Of a stretch of DNA of 64,000 nt, positions 24,187 through 32,073 are shown one piece after another. How positions within the stretch are numbered: position 1 is the first letter of the stretch; each line of letters starts with the position of its first letter. Position numbers and translations under genes: made by a program. The stretch lies in the NCBI RefSeq assembly GCF_036226365.1, contig NZ_CP108462.1, positions 4,710,501-4,774,500 of the forward strand. The letters are read 5' to 3'. A model generated the notes under the pieces. The model was given only the letters and a program-made list of their open reading frames with translations. It had not been told where the DNA came from and ran no database searches. This stretch comes from Streptomyces sp. NBC_01262 (lineage in GTDB: Bacteria; Actinomycetota; Actinomycetes; Streptomycetales; Streptomycetaceae).

Positions 24187-25209
24187 TCAGAACTCGTTGC
24201 CCCAGCAGTAGCGGGCCAGCGTCTCGATGTGGATCAGCTTGAGGCGCTGCGCCTCGGCGCTCGACAGGGGGTGGGCGGCCGAGTCGGCGAAGCCCCGGGA
24301 CGGGGACAGGGCCATGTCCTCAAGGTCCTTGAGCGCGGCGGCGGCGTCGATGCGGGCCATGACGGTGTCGATGTCGTCCACGCCGGACGCGGCCGGGTCG
24401 ACGACGCCCAGACAGACGTCCCGGTCCTCGGGGAGGGACCGGAGCAGGTCGAGCTCGGCGGCGGTGCCGTTGAGGTACGGCAGGATCCACCGGTCGACGG
24501 GGATGTCGCCGTACAGCCGCTCGGCGCGGGCGCGGTCGACCTCGGCGGGGGCCGTCCAGCCGGGGCAGAGTCCGATGCGGACGCCCTCGGGGCGCTCGTC
24601 CAGGCGTACGGCGAGGGCTTCTACGGCGAGCGCGTCCTCGAAGGAGAGCGCGCCGGGGGCCGGGGGCTCAGCGGCGGTGTGGGCGAGGAGGAGCGGGTTG
24701 TTGAGCTGGATGAGGCGGACGCCCCGGGAGACCAGCAGCTCGATCTCCGCGTGGATGATCTCCGCCAGGGCCTCGCCGAGTTCGCGGGCCGAGGCGGGGC
24801 CGCCGGAGGCCGCCGACCCGGGGTCGAAGCAGGTGGCGGCGAGGTAGGCCGGGGACGGCAGGGAGGCCTTGGGCGCGATGACCGTCAGCTCGGTGAGCCG
24901 GCCGGCCCAGTCGGCGAGCAGCGGGCCGTTGGCCTTGGGCAGGGACTCGGCCACCCAGCGGGTCAGGCCGTCCGCGCCCACCTCCTCCGTACGGCGGAAG
25001 CCGGAGACGGCGTCGAAGACGGCGCTGCGGAAGTCCTCGCGGGGGAAGTCCCCGTCGGTGACGACCGTGGAACGCAGCTTGCGCTGGAAGGCCACCGCCT
25101 CCTTCACTGCCTCGAACCGCGCCTCGGGCGAGGCCTCTGCGGCGTGGAAGGCGGCGGGGCGGACCAGGCTGCCGTGGTGGTCGATGCGGTAGTTGAACGT
25201 ATCCGCCAT
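24187..25209 (-). CDS. Divergent MetE-C-like protein (cobalamin-independent methionine synthase II fold)
   Basis: 340 residues of the MetE C-terminal barrel family, with the usual start (RIDHHGSLVRP), DGDFPREDF and ALAEIIHAEIELLVSRGVRLIQ. The residues that normally bind zinc and substrate are changed: the HxC motif (HVCxGN) reads GLCPGW, the acidic IQxDEP reads LIQLNNP, and the last Cys motif reads YCWGNEF. It therefore may not be a thiol methyltransferase. Members of this wider family in catabolic operons are known to act as C-S or related lyases, but the job here is unknown. It starts 3 bp after the preceding stop. Confidence 0.78.
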   Translation of the reverse strand: MADTFNYRIDHHGSLVRPAAFHAAEASPEARFEAVKEAVAFQRKLRSTVVTDGDFPREDFRSAVFDAVSGFRRTEEVGADGLTRWVAESLPKANGPLLADWAGRLTELTVIAPKASLPSPAYLAATCFDPGSAASGGPASARELGEALAEIIHAEIELLVSRGVRLIQLNNPLLLAHTAAEPPAPGALSFEDALAVEALAVRLDERPEGVRIGLCPGWTAPAEVDRARAERLYGDIPVDRWILPYLNGTAAELDLLRSLPEDRDVCLGVVDPAASGVDDIDTVMARIDAAAALKDLEDMALSPSRGFADSAAHPLSSAEAQRLKLIHIETLARYCWGNEF

Positions 25210-25212
25210 GGT

Positions 25213-25701
25213 TCAGCTCTCCTGTCCGGCAGGCTTGCCCGCGACGCCCGCGACGCCCGCGACGCCCCACGCCGCGAACTCCAGCTCGTAGCCGAGGGCG
25301 GCGAGCACCTCGTCGGCGACCTGCTGGTCCTCGTCGGCGGTGCCGCCGGCGACGCCGAGGCCGCCGATGATCTCGCCGTCCTTCTTGATCGTCATGCTGC
25401 CCTCGGTGGCCATGATCGGCAGGGCCGCGCCGGGCAGCTGGGAGAGCTGGGAGAAGAAGACCGGCTGGCTCTCCTGCCATTTCTTGAGCATCTTGCCGGG
25501 CCGCTGCATCACGGCCGCGGTGTACGCCTTCGCCCGGGCGATGTCGGGCGTGAGCGGCCGGGCCCCGTCCGAGCGGCGGACGCTGACCACGAATCCGCCC
25601 GCGTCCACCACGGCGACGCTCACCGCCTTGCCGAGCGACTGGGCGCGTTTCAGGACGGCGTCGACGATCTCGTCGGCGTCGGCGAGAGTGAGGTTGCTCA
25701 T
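25213..25701 (-). CDS. GlcG/HbpS-like heme-binding family protein
   Basis: 162 residues of the GlcG/DUF336 fold: AVSVAVVDAGGFVVSVRRSDGA, ARAKAYTAA and GGLGVAGGTADEDQQVA. In catabolic operons such proteins are frequent accessory factors; related HbpS binds heme. The C-terminus carries a GVA-GVA-GVA repeat encoded by a triplicated 9-bp unit (25241-25267). ATG 25701 overlaps the alpha/beta-hydrolase stop by 4 bp. Exact role uncertain. Confidence 0.83.
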   Translation of the reverse strand: MSNLTLADADEIVDAVLKRAQSLGKAVSVAVVDAGGFVVSVRRSDGARPLTPDIARAKAYTAAVMQRPGKMLKKWQESQPVFFSQLSQLPGAALPIMATEGSMTIKKDGEIIGGLGVAGGTADEDQQVADEVLAALGYELEFAAWGVAGVAGVAGKPAGQES

Positions 25702-26483
25702 GCGGGGCCTTTCTGTGCTGTGAGGGTGCGCCGCAGGTGGGCGACGGCCTGGTTGTACGGTTCCGGCGTCTCCCAGTACATGGAGTGCGGGGCGTCCGGG
25801 ACGATCTCCAGGTGCGAGCCGGACAGCAGCTCGTGGGCGCGGGTCACGGTCTTCACGCTGAGGACCGCGTCCTTCTCGCCGGCCAGGAAGGCGACCCTGA
25901 CGCCCGATTCCTGGATCTCCTCCAGCGTCGGGCCGTTGGTGTCGAGGTTGCGCAGGTCGGCCATCTTCGCGACGTTGAAGGTGCCCATCTGCTGGAAGAG
26001 GAAGGTCAGGTCGGCCCGCTCCTGCTGGAAGCGCTTGGTGAGCAGCCGGTCGATCACCGGCAGCTTGACGGCCTCGGCGCGGTCGGCGGCGGCCAGTTCC
26101 TTGAGCTCGGGGTGGGCGATCCCGCCGAGGGAGTGGCCCAGCGCCACCGAGGAGACCCGCTCGGGCCGCAGGAGGGCGGCGCGCAGCGCGGCCACCGAGC
26201 CGATGGACTGGCCGACGAGCATGACGTCGGTCAGGTCCTCCCGGTCGAGGACGGCGACCAGGTCGCCCGGGAAGTCCTGCCCGTCGAACTCGGCCATCGA
26301 GGAGTCGGACTTGCCGAAGCCGCGCAGGTCAACGGTGACGATCGTGAACTCGTCGCGCAGCGCGGCCACTTGCTGCCACCAGGCGGCGTGGTGCCCGCCG
26401 GAGCCGTGCACGAACAGGATCGCGGGACCGCTGCCGTGGCGCTCGTAGTAGATGGAGGTGCCGTCGGAGTCGGCGAAAGGCAT
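25698..26483 (-). CDS. Alpha/beta-fold hydrolase
   Basis: 261 residues. Oxyanion motif VHGSGGHH (about residue 26), nucleophile Ser in VGQSIGS (about 96), Asp in FLAGEKDAVL and catalytic His in PDAPHSMYW. The size and position next to extradiol dioxygenase and FAH genes suit a C-C bond or lactone hydrolase, such as meta-cleavage-product hydrolases. ATG 26483 with AGGAG upstream; the gene overlaps the GlcG-like gene by 4 bp. Confidence 0.87.
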   Translation of the reverse strand: MPFADSDGTSIYYERHGSGPAILFVHGSGGHHAAWWQQVAALRDEFTIVTVDLRGFGKSDSSMAEFDGQDFPGDLVAVLDREDLTDVMLVGQSIGSVAALRAALLRPERVSSVALGHSLGGIAHPELKELAAADRAEAVKLPVIDRLLTKRFQQERADLTFLFQQMGTFNVAKMADLRNLDTNGPTLEEIQESGVRVAFLAGEKDAVLSVKTVTRAHELLSGSHLEIVPDAPHSMYWETPEPYNQAVAHLRRTLTAQKGPA

Positions 26484-26494
26484 TGCGGTAACTC

Positions 26495-26866
26495 CTAGTT
26501 GGGGCGCTTGCCGTGCCAGACCAGCTCGATCATGGTGTGGTCGGGGTCGTGGATGTAGCAGAACTTGGACTGGTTCTCGGGGCGCTCGATGGGCCGGGTG
26601 TAGCGGATGCCCAGGTCCTTGAGGTGCCCGAGGAAGTCGTCCCAGTCGTCGACCTCGACGGCGAAGTGGTAGGGCGCCATCCGGTCCATCTCCTCGACCG
26701 GGGTGAAGTGCAGATCGAAGTTGCCGCGGGTCATCAAAACCACGCGGGTGTTCGACTTGGGCATGATCCGTTTCATCCCGAAGACCTTCGTGTACCACTC
26801 GGCGGTCCGGTCGGGGTCGGTGGTGGGGAAGTTGACGTGGTGGATGTAGCGGGGTGCGCTGCTCAT
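26495..26866 (-). CDS. VOC-family protein (glyoxalase/dioxygenase fold)
   Basis: 123 residues, a single VOC domain. Metal ligands appear as His9/10 (IHHVNF), His near 68 (APYHFAVEV) and Glu near 114 (HTMIELVWHG). The extra sequence SKFCYIHDPDH is as in small ring-cleavage or isomerase relatives. It may be a second extradiol enzyme or an isomerase/epimerase in the pathway. It overlaps the FAH gene by 4 bp (ATGA). Confidence 0.83.
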   Translation of the reverse strand: MSSAPRYIHHVNFPTTDPDRTAEWYTKVFGMKRIMPKSNTRVVLMTRGNFDLHFTPVEEMDRMAPYHFAVEVDDWDDFLGHLKDLGIRYTRPIERPENQSKFCYIHDPDHTMIELVWHGKRPN

Positions 26867-27642
26867 GATTCATTCCCTTCGAGTTCTACGGGGTTGGACA
26901 GGACACCGATGCCGCTGATCTCGACGTCGACGGTGTCACCGGGTTCGAGTTGGCAGGTGGACTCGGCGCCCATCCACAGGACATCGCCGGGCCGCATGGT
27001 GATGTGCCTGGTGATCTCGACGATGTGCTCGAAGGGGTCGAACACCATGTCGCCGGTCGGGAACGACGCGCGGATCTCCCCGTTGACGCGCAGCGTGGTG
27101 GTCTGCGCGAGCGCGTCCACGTCGGTCTCGATCCAGGGGCCCATGGGCTTGAAGGTGTCGCTGTTCTTGCTGCGCCAGAAGGTGCGGTCCTGGTGCTGCC
27201 ATGTGCGGGCGCTGATGTCGTTGCCGATCGTCCAGCCGAAGACCGCCTCCTGCGCCTCCTTGTACGTGGCCCGGCGCAGCGTCCGCCCGATGACCGCGAC
27301 GAGCTCCGGCTCGGCCTCGAACCGGCCCTGCACGCCCGCCGGTTTCACGACGGGCGACCGGTGGCCGGTCAGCGCGTTGTTGGCCCGGTAGCCCACCTCG
27401 GGGCGGGTGGGGGTCTCGGCGCCGGCGTGCTCGATGTGCCGCGGGTAGTTGTAGCCGACCGCGTAGAACACCGGCGGGACGACGACGGGCAGCCAGGCCG
27501 CCCCGTCGAGCGGCACCGAGCCGATGACGGTCGGATCGCCCTCGATGGGGGACTCGGACAGCAGCTCGATGTCCGAGGCGTCGTCCTCCCCTACGCGGCC
27601 CCAGACCGCCCGGCCGCCGACGGATACGCGGGTGTATCGCAT
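26863..27642 (-). CDS. Fumarylacetoacetate hydrolase family protein
   Basis: 259 residues. Metal site Glu-x-Glu in FEAEPELVAVIG (about 105-116) and Asp in GNDISART (about 146), followed by the usual SFPTGDMVFDP and PGDVLWMGAES segments. FAH-fold enzymes include 2-keto-4-pentenoate hydratases, oxaloacetate decarboxylases and acylpyruvate hydrolases, which fit the later steps of ring-cleavage pathways. The start ATG is at 27642, 7 bp after the ALDH stop. Confidence 0.88.
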   Translation of the reverse strand: MRYTRVSVGGRAVWGRVGEDDASDIELLSESPIEGDPTVIGSVPLDGAAWLPVVVPPVFYAVGYNYPRHIEHAGAETPTRPEVGYRANNALTGHRSPVVKPAGVQGRFEAEPELVAVIGRTLRRATYKEAQEAVFGWTIGNDISARTWQHQDRTFWRSKNSDTFKPMGPWIETDVDALAQTTTLRVNGEIRASFPTGDMVFDPFEHIVEITRHITMRPGDVLWMGAESTCQLEPGDTVDVEISGIGVLSNPVELEGNES

Positions 27643-27649
27643 GGCCGCC

Positions 27650-29098
27650 TCAGCCCGCCAGCAGGTGGGAGACGCGCTTGGTGATCAGGTAGGCGTCCAG
27701 TGCCTCGGGGCCGCCCTCCCTGCCGTAGCCGCTGTCCTTGACGCCGCCGGAGGGGGCCTCGCTGACCGAGCCCCCGCAGTGGTTGACGGACAGGATCCCG
27801 GCCTCCAGCTCGCTCACGAGGCGCTCGGCCGTGGCGGCGGACTGCGTGAAGCCGTACGCGGCGAGGCCGTACGGCAGCGCGTTGGCGACGGCGAGCGCCT
27901 CGTCCAGGTCGGTGAAGGCGGTGATGGGCGCGATCGGGCCGAAGGGCTCCTCGTGCAGGAGCTCCGCGTCCGCCGGTACGCCGGTCAGGACGGTCGGCGC
28001 GAAGAAGTAGCCCGCGCGGTCTAGGCGTTCGCCGCCGGTGCGGACGGTGGCGCCCCGGCCGACGGCGTCGGCGGTCAGGCGCTCGATCGACGCGAGCCGG
28101 CGCTCGTTGGCGAGCGGCCCCATCGTGACGCCCTCCGCCAGCCCGTCGCCGACGACCACGGCCTCGGCGGCCTTGACGAACTCGGCGGTGAAGTCCTCGT
28201 AGAGGCTCTCGTGGACCAGGAAGCGGCTCGGCGAGGTGCACACCTGCCCGGCGTTGACGAACTTGGCCTGCGCGGCCCGGCGCGCGGCGGTGGCCGGGTC
28301 GGCGTCGGCGCACACGATGACGGGGGCGTGGCCGCCCAGTTCCATCAGGGAGGGCTTCATGACCGCCCCGGCCGCGCCCGCGAGCAGCTTGCCGACGGGG
28401 ACCGAGCCGGTGAAGGCGACCAGGCGCACCACGGGGGAGGCGATCAGGTGGGCGGACACCTCGGCCGGTTCGCCGAAGACGAGGTTGAGCACCCCGGCGG
28501 GGAGCCCGGCGTCCACGAAGCAGCGGACCAGCTCGCCGGCGGTGGCGGGGGTCTCCTCCGAGGCCTTGATGACGATGGAGCAGCCGGCGGACAGCGCGGA
28601 GGAGATCTTCCGCATCGGCCCGCCCGCCGGGAAGTTCCACGGGGTGAAGGCGGCGACCGTCCCGATGGGCTCGCGGCGTACGGACAGCAGGGTGCCGGGG
28701 GCCGAGGGGATGATGCGGCCGTACGCGCGGCGGGCGTCGTCGGCGTGCCAGCGCAGGGTGTCCGCGACGCGGCGGGCCTCCCCGGCCGCCTCGGCCAGCG
28801 GTTTGCCCTGCTCCAGGGTCATGATCCGGCCGACCTCGGTGGCGCGCTCGGTGAGCAGGTCGGCGGCGGCGTGCAGGATCGCGGTGCGCCGGGCGATGGG
28901 TGTGTCCCGCCAGGCTTTGAAGCCCTCGGCGGCGGCTGCGAGCGCGCGGTCCAGGTCGGCGGCGGTGGCGAGCGGTACTTCGCCGATCACCTCTTCCGTG
29001 GCCGGGTTCACGATCGGGGCGGTACGTCCGGTGCCGCCCTGGCACCACTCGCCCGCGATGTGCATGCGGACGGCGGGGTAGCCGTTCTCGGTGGTCAT
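27650..29098 (-). CDS. Aldehyde dehydrogenase (succinate/hydroxymuconic-semialdehyde-like)
   Basis: 482 residues. Catalytic Cys in NAGQVCTSPSRF (about 280-291), Glu in MELGGHAPV (about 253), coenzyme site FTGSVPVGKLL and C-terminal VNHCGGSVSEAPSGG. The pattern (ELGGHAPVIV, TSPSRF) resembles succinate-semialdehyde and alpha-ketoglutaric-semialdehyde dehydrogenases. It is the second gene of the operon and 37-40 percent alike only by eye to the other ALDH, so the two are not recent duplicates. ATG at 29098, 14 bp after the dioxygenase stop. Confidence 0.9.
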   Translation of the reverse strand: MTTENGYPAVRMHIAGEWCQGGTGRTAPIVNPATEEVIGEVPLATAADLDRALAAAAEGFKAWRDTPIARRTAILHAAADLLTERATEVGRIMTLEQGKPLAEAAGEARRVADTLRWHADDARRAYGRIIPSAPGTLLSVRREPIGTVAAFTPWNFPAGGPMRKISSALSAGCSIVIKASEETPATAGELVRCFVDAGLPAGVLNLVFGEPAEVSAHLIASPVVRLVAFTGSVPVGKLLAGAAGAVMKPSLMELGGHAPVIVCADADPATAARRAAQAKFVNAGQVCTSPSRFLVHESLYEDFTAEFVKAAEAVVVGDGLAEGVTMGPLANERRLASIERLTADAVGRGATVRTGGERLDRAGYFFAPTVLTGVPADAELLHEEPFGPIAPITAFTDLDEALAVANALPYGLAAYGFTQSAATAERLVSELEAGILSVNHCGGSVSEAPSGGVKDSGYGREGGPEALDAYLITKRVSHLLAG

Positions 29099-29112
29099 GG
29101 GTCAGTGCCCTC

Positions 29113-30021
29113 TCAGGAAGGGTCGCGGTTGGTGCGCAGCGTCCAGATGTGGTGGGGCGGCGTGGTCTCGTGGACCCGGGTCCCGTAGGAGTCGTCGACG
29201 CGGTCCATGTCCGCCGCGTACTCGACGCGGCCGCCGCACGGGGCGTGGATGAAGCGGAAGACATTGGAGCCGACGGTGTGCCGGCCGAGCCTGCGCGCCT
29301 CCTGCCAGCCCTGCTCGATCATGTGGTTGCCGCCCTCGATGACATCGTCGAAGCCGGGGACCTCGAAGGACACGTGGTTGTGGCCCGCGCGGTCCGGCCG
29401 GTGGCAGAGCAGGAAGTTGTGCTGGTCGTCGTCGCCCTCGCACTGCATGAAGACGCCCATGGGCTTGACGATGTCGGTGGGCCGGAAGCCGAGCCGGTCG
29501 GTGTAGAAGGCCCAGGCCTCCTCCCGTCCCGCCTTCGGGATGTTGAGCGCGACATGGCACATCCGCAGCGGTCTCACCCGGCCCACGGGCTCCAGCGGCT
29601 CGTTCCAGCGGCGTACGTCCCCCGACGCGTTCGCCGCCCGCCCCTCGCCCCCGGGAAGCTCGCGGGGCCGGGCGAGGGCGAGCCCCAGCCCGAAGCCGGT
29701 CTCGTCGACGGTGTGGTGGGTGCCGTCAGCGGTGGTGGTGACCTGCCGGTCCTTGGCGACCCGGCGCACCAGCGTCTCCAGCTCCTCCGGGGTGTCGACG
29801 CCCCAGACGACCTCCCGGATGGTGGGAGTCGCTTCGAGCGGCGCCCGCCGGAAGGGGTCGGGGACGGTGTCGAGATGCAGGGTCTGGCCGGCGAGCGTCT
29901 CGAACATGGCGCGGGTGTCGCTGCGCTCCACGAGGATCAGCCCGAAGTCGGTGAAGAAGCGTACGCAGGCGACGAGGTCGTCGACGCTGTAGGTGACCGA
30001 TTCGATTCGCTGGATTCCCAT
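29113..30021 (-). CDS. Extradiol ring-cleavage dioxygenase-like VOC protein (catechol 2,3-dioxygenase type)
   Basis: 302 residues with two VOC modules. The C-terminal module carries a complete 2-His-1-carboxylate iron site: His in RMCHVALN (about 158), His in AGHNHVSFEV (about 213) and Glu in GGRVEYAADMD (about 265). The N-terminal module (residues 1-130) is structural. This is the first gene of the thirteen-gene leftward operon, so cleavage of a catechol-type ring or a related oxygenation is the likely entry step. It lies 90 bp after the LysR stop, with an inverted repeat between. Confidence 0.85.
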   Translation of the reverse strand: MGIQRIESVTYSVDDLVACVRFFTDFGLILVERSDTRAMFETLAGQTLHLDTVPDPFRRAPLEATPTIREVVWGVDTPEELETLVRRVAKDRQVTTTADGTHHTVDETGFGLGLALARPRELPGGEGRAANASGDVRRWNEPLEPVGRVRPLRMCHVALNIPKAGREEAWAFYTDRLGFRPTDIVKPMGVFMQCEGDDDQHNFLLCHRPDRAGHNHVSFEVPGFDDVIEGGNHMIEQGWQEARRLGRHTVGSNVFRFIHAPCGGRVEYAADMDRVDDSYGTRVHETTPPHHIWTLRTNRDPS

Positions 30022-30092
30022 GAACTCCTCATTTCACGGCCATCGTAAATTCCGGGAATGCCCGCCTCAACGATCCCGGCGTCACGGATACT

Positions 30093-30107
30093 GCAATCGT
30101 TGATTGC
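30093..30107. promoter_or_regulatory. Inverted repeat before the catabolic operon
   Basis: GCAATC (30093-30098) and GATTGC (30102-30107) with spacer GTT, in the 90 bp between the LysR gene and the dioxygenase gene. It is a candidate LysR recognition site for the operon. Confidence 0.5.
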
Positions 30108-30111
30108 GTGC

Positions 30112-31023
30112 TCAACTCTTGATCACGGGGATGGGATTCTCCGCGAACCACTGCGTGAGAAAGTCCAGGAACACGGTCACCTTCCGCGGGGTCTCCTGGC
30201 CGGGCCCGTAGATCGCGTAGAGGGGTCGGTCGGGCACCGCCAGCTCGGGAAGCAGGACCTGCAGCGCGCCGGTCACGAGGTCGTCGTAGGCCGGGCGCTG
30301 CGGCAGCAGGGCGATCCCACGCCCGTGAACGGCGGCTTTCTGCAGGGCGATGTAGGAGTTGGAGGAGAAGGCGACGTTACGGATCTTGTGCAGGGTGCTG
30401 GCATGTCCGTGCCCGATGCGCCAGACCGGGTCGTTGACGTGTACGAGGCAGTCGCGTGCGGCCAGGTCGTTGGGGTGGGTGAGCCGGCCGTGCCGGTCCA
30501 CGTACTTCTCCGACGCGCAGAGCACGAAGGGGAGGGAGGCGATCTTCTTGAGGCGGACGCTGGAATCCCGCAGGTCCCGGGTGTGGAAGGCGACATCGAA
30601 TCCGCTGTCGAGAAAATCGTAGGTCCGGTCGGACATCCCGCCCAGTTCGAAACGGATGTGGATTTTCGGATGGGCGGCGGAGAAGGCGGCGATGGCGTCG
30701 CCGAGATCGAGGCTGCCGATCCACTTGGGACAGATGATGCTGAGAGCGCCCTCCGCCCGGTCGTGCAGATGCGCGATGTTGGAGTCCTCCGCCTCGATCT
30801 CCTCCAGGATCCGGGCGGCGAACTCGGCGTACCGCGAGCCCGGCTCGGTGAGGCTCACCGAGCGGGCCGTGCGGTTGACGAGGCGGACACCGATCTGCCG
30901 TTCCAGCTCGGCGACGTGCCGTGAGACGAGGGACCCCGATGAACTCAGCACCTTGGCCGCCCCGCTGAAGCTGCCGACGTTGGCGACGGTGACGAAGCTG
31001 CGCATGAGGAGCAGGCGGTCCAT
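30112..31023 (-). CDS. LysR-family transcriptional regulator
   Basis: 303 residues. The N-terminal winged HTH is complete (SFVTVANVGSFSGAAKVLSSS, with ELERQIGVRLVNRT). The effector domain from about 90 onwards is normal length. ATG at 31023. It sits between the sugar-type importer and the ring-cleavage operon on the same strand. It probably senses a pathway intermediate and activates the operon starting at 30021 and perhaps the transporter upstream. Confidence 0.92.
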   Translation of the reverse strand: MDRLLLMRSFVTVANVGSFSGAAKVLSSSGSLVSRHVAELERQIGVRLVNRTARSVSLTEPGSRYAEFAARILEEIEAEDSNIAHLHDRAEGALSIICPKWIGSLDLGDAIAAFSAAHPKIHIRFELGGMSDRTYDFLDSGFDVAFHTRDLRDSSVRLKKIASLPFVLCASEKYVDRHGRLTHPNDLAARDCLVHVNDPVWRIGHGHASTLHKIRNVAFSSNSYIALQKAAVHGRGIALLPQRPAYDDLVTGALQVLLPELAVPDRPLYAIYGPGQETPRKVTVFLDFLTQWFAENPIPVIKS

Positions 31024-31071
31024 GGGGTTTCCTCCGGTCGTACACGGCTCAAAGCAGGGGGGTGGCGGACC

Positions 31072-32028
31072 TCAGGGGCAGTACTGGGGCGCCTTGTCCA
31101 GATTGTCCTTGGTGACCAGCAGGATCGGGGCGTGGTCGATCTTGCTGACCTTCTTCTTGTCGAGCAGGCCGACCACGTTCGTCACCGCCATCTGGCCGAT
31201 GGTCATCGCCGAGTTGGCGACCGTGGCGGACAGCCGGCCGTCCTTGATCGCGGCCAGGCCCTCGGGGGTGCCGTTGGCCGTCACGATCTTGACGTCCTTG
31301 GCGCCGGCCGCGTCGAAGGCCTTACGGGCCGCCAGCGCCATCTCCTCGTTGGCGACGAACGCGTACTGCAGGTCCGGGTGGGCCTGGATCATGTTCTCGG
31401 CGACGTCCTGCGCCTTGGCCGCGTTGAACATGCCGGGCTGGTTCGCCACCACCTTGGCGTTGCTCGGCAGGGCCTTTGTGAACCCACCCACGAGCAGGTC
31501 GGAGGCGGCGCCGGGCGCACCGGCGATGACACCGACCTGGACGGACTTGCCGCCCGCGTCGGTGGCGACCCAGCCGGCGTCCAGCGCGCCCACCTTGGTG
31601 AGGTCGACGACGACGGCCCCGAGGATGTCGGAGGTGTCGGAGGTCATGACCGAGGTCAGGAAGATGGGGATGCCGGCGGCCTTGGCCTTGGCGATGTCGC
31701 CCTTGAGCGAGTCGACGTTGACGGTCTGCACGATGAGCGCGTCGACGTTGCGGGAGATCATGTCCTCGATGTTGGACAGCTCGGTCCCGGGGTTCTGGTG
31801 GGAGTTGGCCGTGTAGAGCTTGGCGTCGTCCTTCTTGGCAACCTGCTCGATGGACTTCTGGAGACAGGTGTGGAACTCGGTGTCGGCACCGTTGACGAAC
31901 CCGAGGGTGTGGGTTCCGTCGCCGGCGCCCTCACTTCCGGACTGCGAAGAGCCGCAGCCGGTCAGCACCAGAGCGGTGCCGAAGACCGACACGGCGAGTG
32001 CTCTGCGAGGGCGGGCGAACAGAGGCAT
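31072..32028 (-). CDS. Ribose/xylose-type solute-binding lipoprotein (PBP1-like)
   Basis: 318 residues. A signal sequence with lipobox VLTGCG is followed by a type 1 periplasmic-binding fold (HTLGFVNGADTEFHTCLQ..., DALIVQTVN, ANEEMALAARKAFD, TVANSAMTIGQMA). I prefer the ATG at 32028, which has AAAGGCGG 7 bp upstream, over ATGs at 32046 and 32058. It is the last gene of the importer operon, 45 bp after the permease. A sugar or an aromatic-glycoside/cyclitol ligand is possible; the ligand is not readable. Confidence 0.87.
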   Translation of the reverse strand: MPLFARPRRALAVSVFGTALVLTGCGSSQSGSEGAGDGTHTLGFVNGADTEFHTCLQKSIEQVAKKDDAKLYTANSHQNPGTELSNIEDMISRNVDALIVQTVNVDSLKGDIAKAKAAGIPIFLTSVMTSDTSDILGAVVVDLTKVGALDAGWVATDAGGKSVQVGVIAGAPGAASDLLVGGFTKALPSNAKVVANQPGMFNAAKAQDVAENMIQAHPDLQYAFVANEEMALAARKAFDAAGAKDVKIVTANGTPEGLAAIKDGRLSATVANSAMTIGQMAVTNVVGLLDKKKVSKIDHAPILLVTKDNLDKAPQYCP

Positions 32029-32073
32029 GGTGGAACCGCCTTTCATGGCGTGTTTCACGGCGTACGAAGCGGT

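Noticed and set aside
25241..25267. Three tandem copies of GCGACGCCC
   Set aside because: They encode the C-terminal GVA repeats of the GlcG-like protein; ordinary slippage in GC-rich DNA and no sign of a regulatory role.
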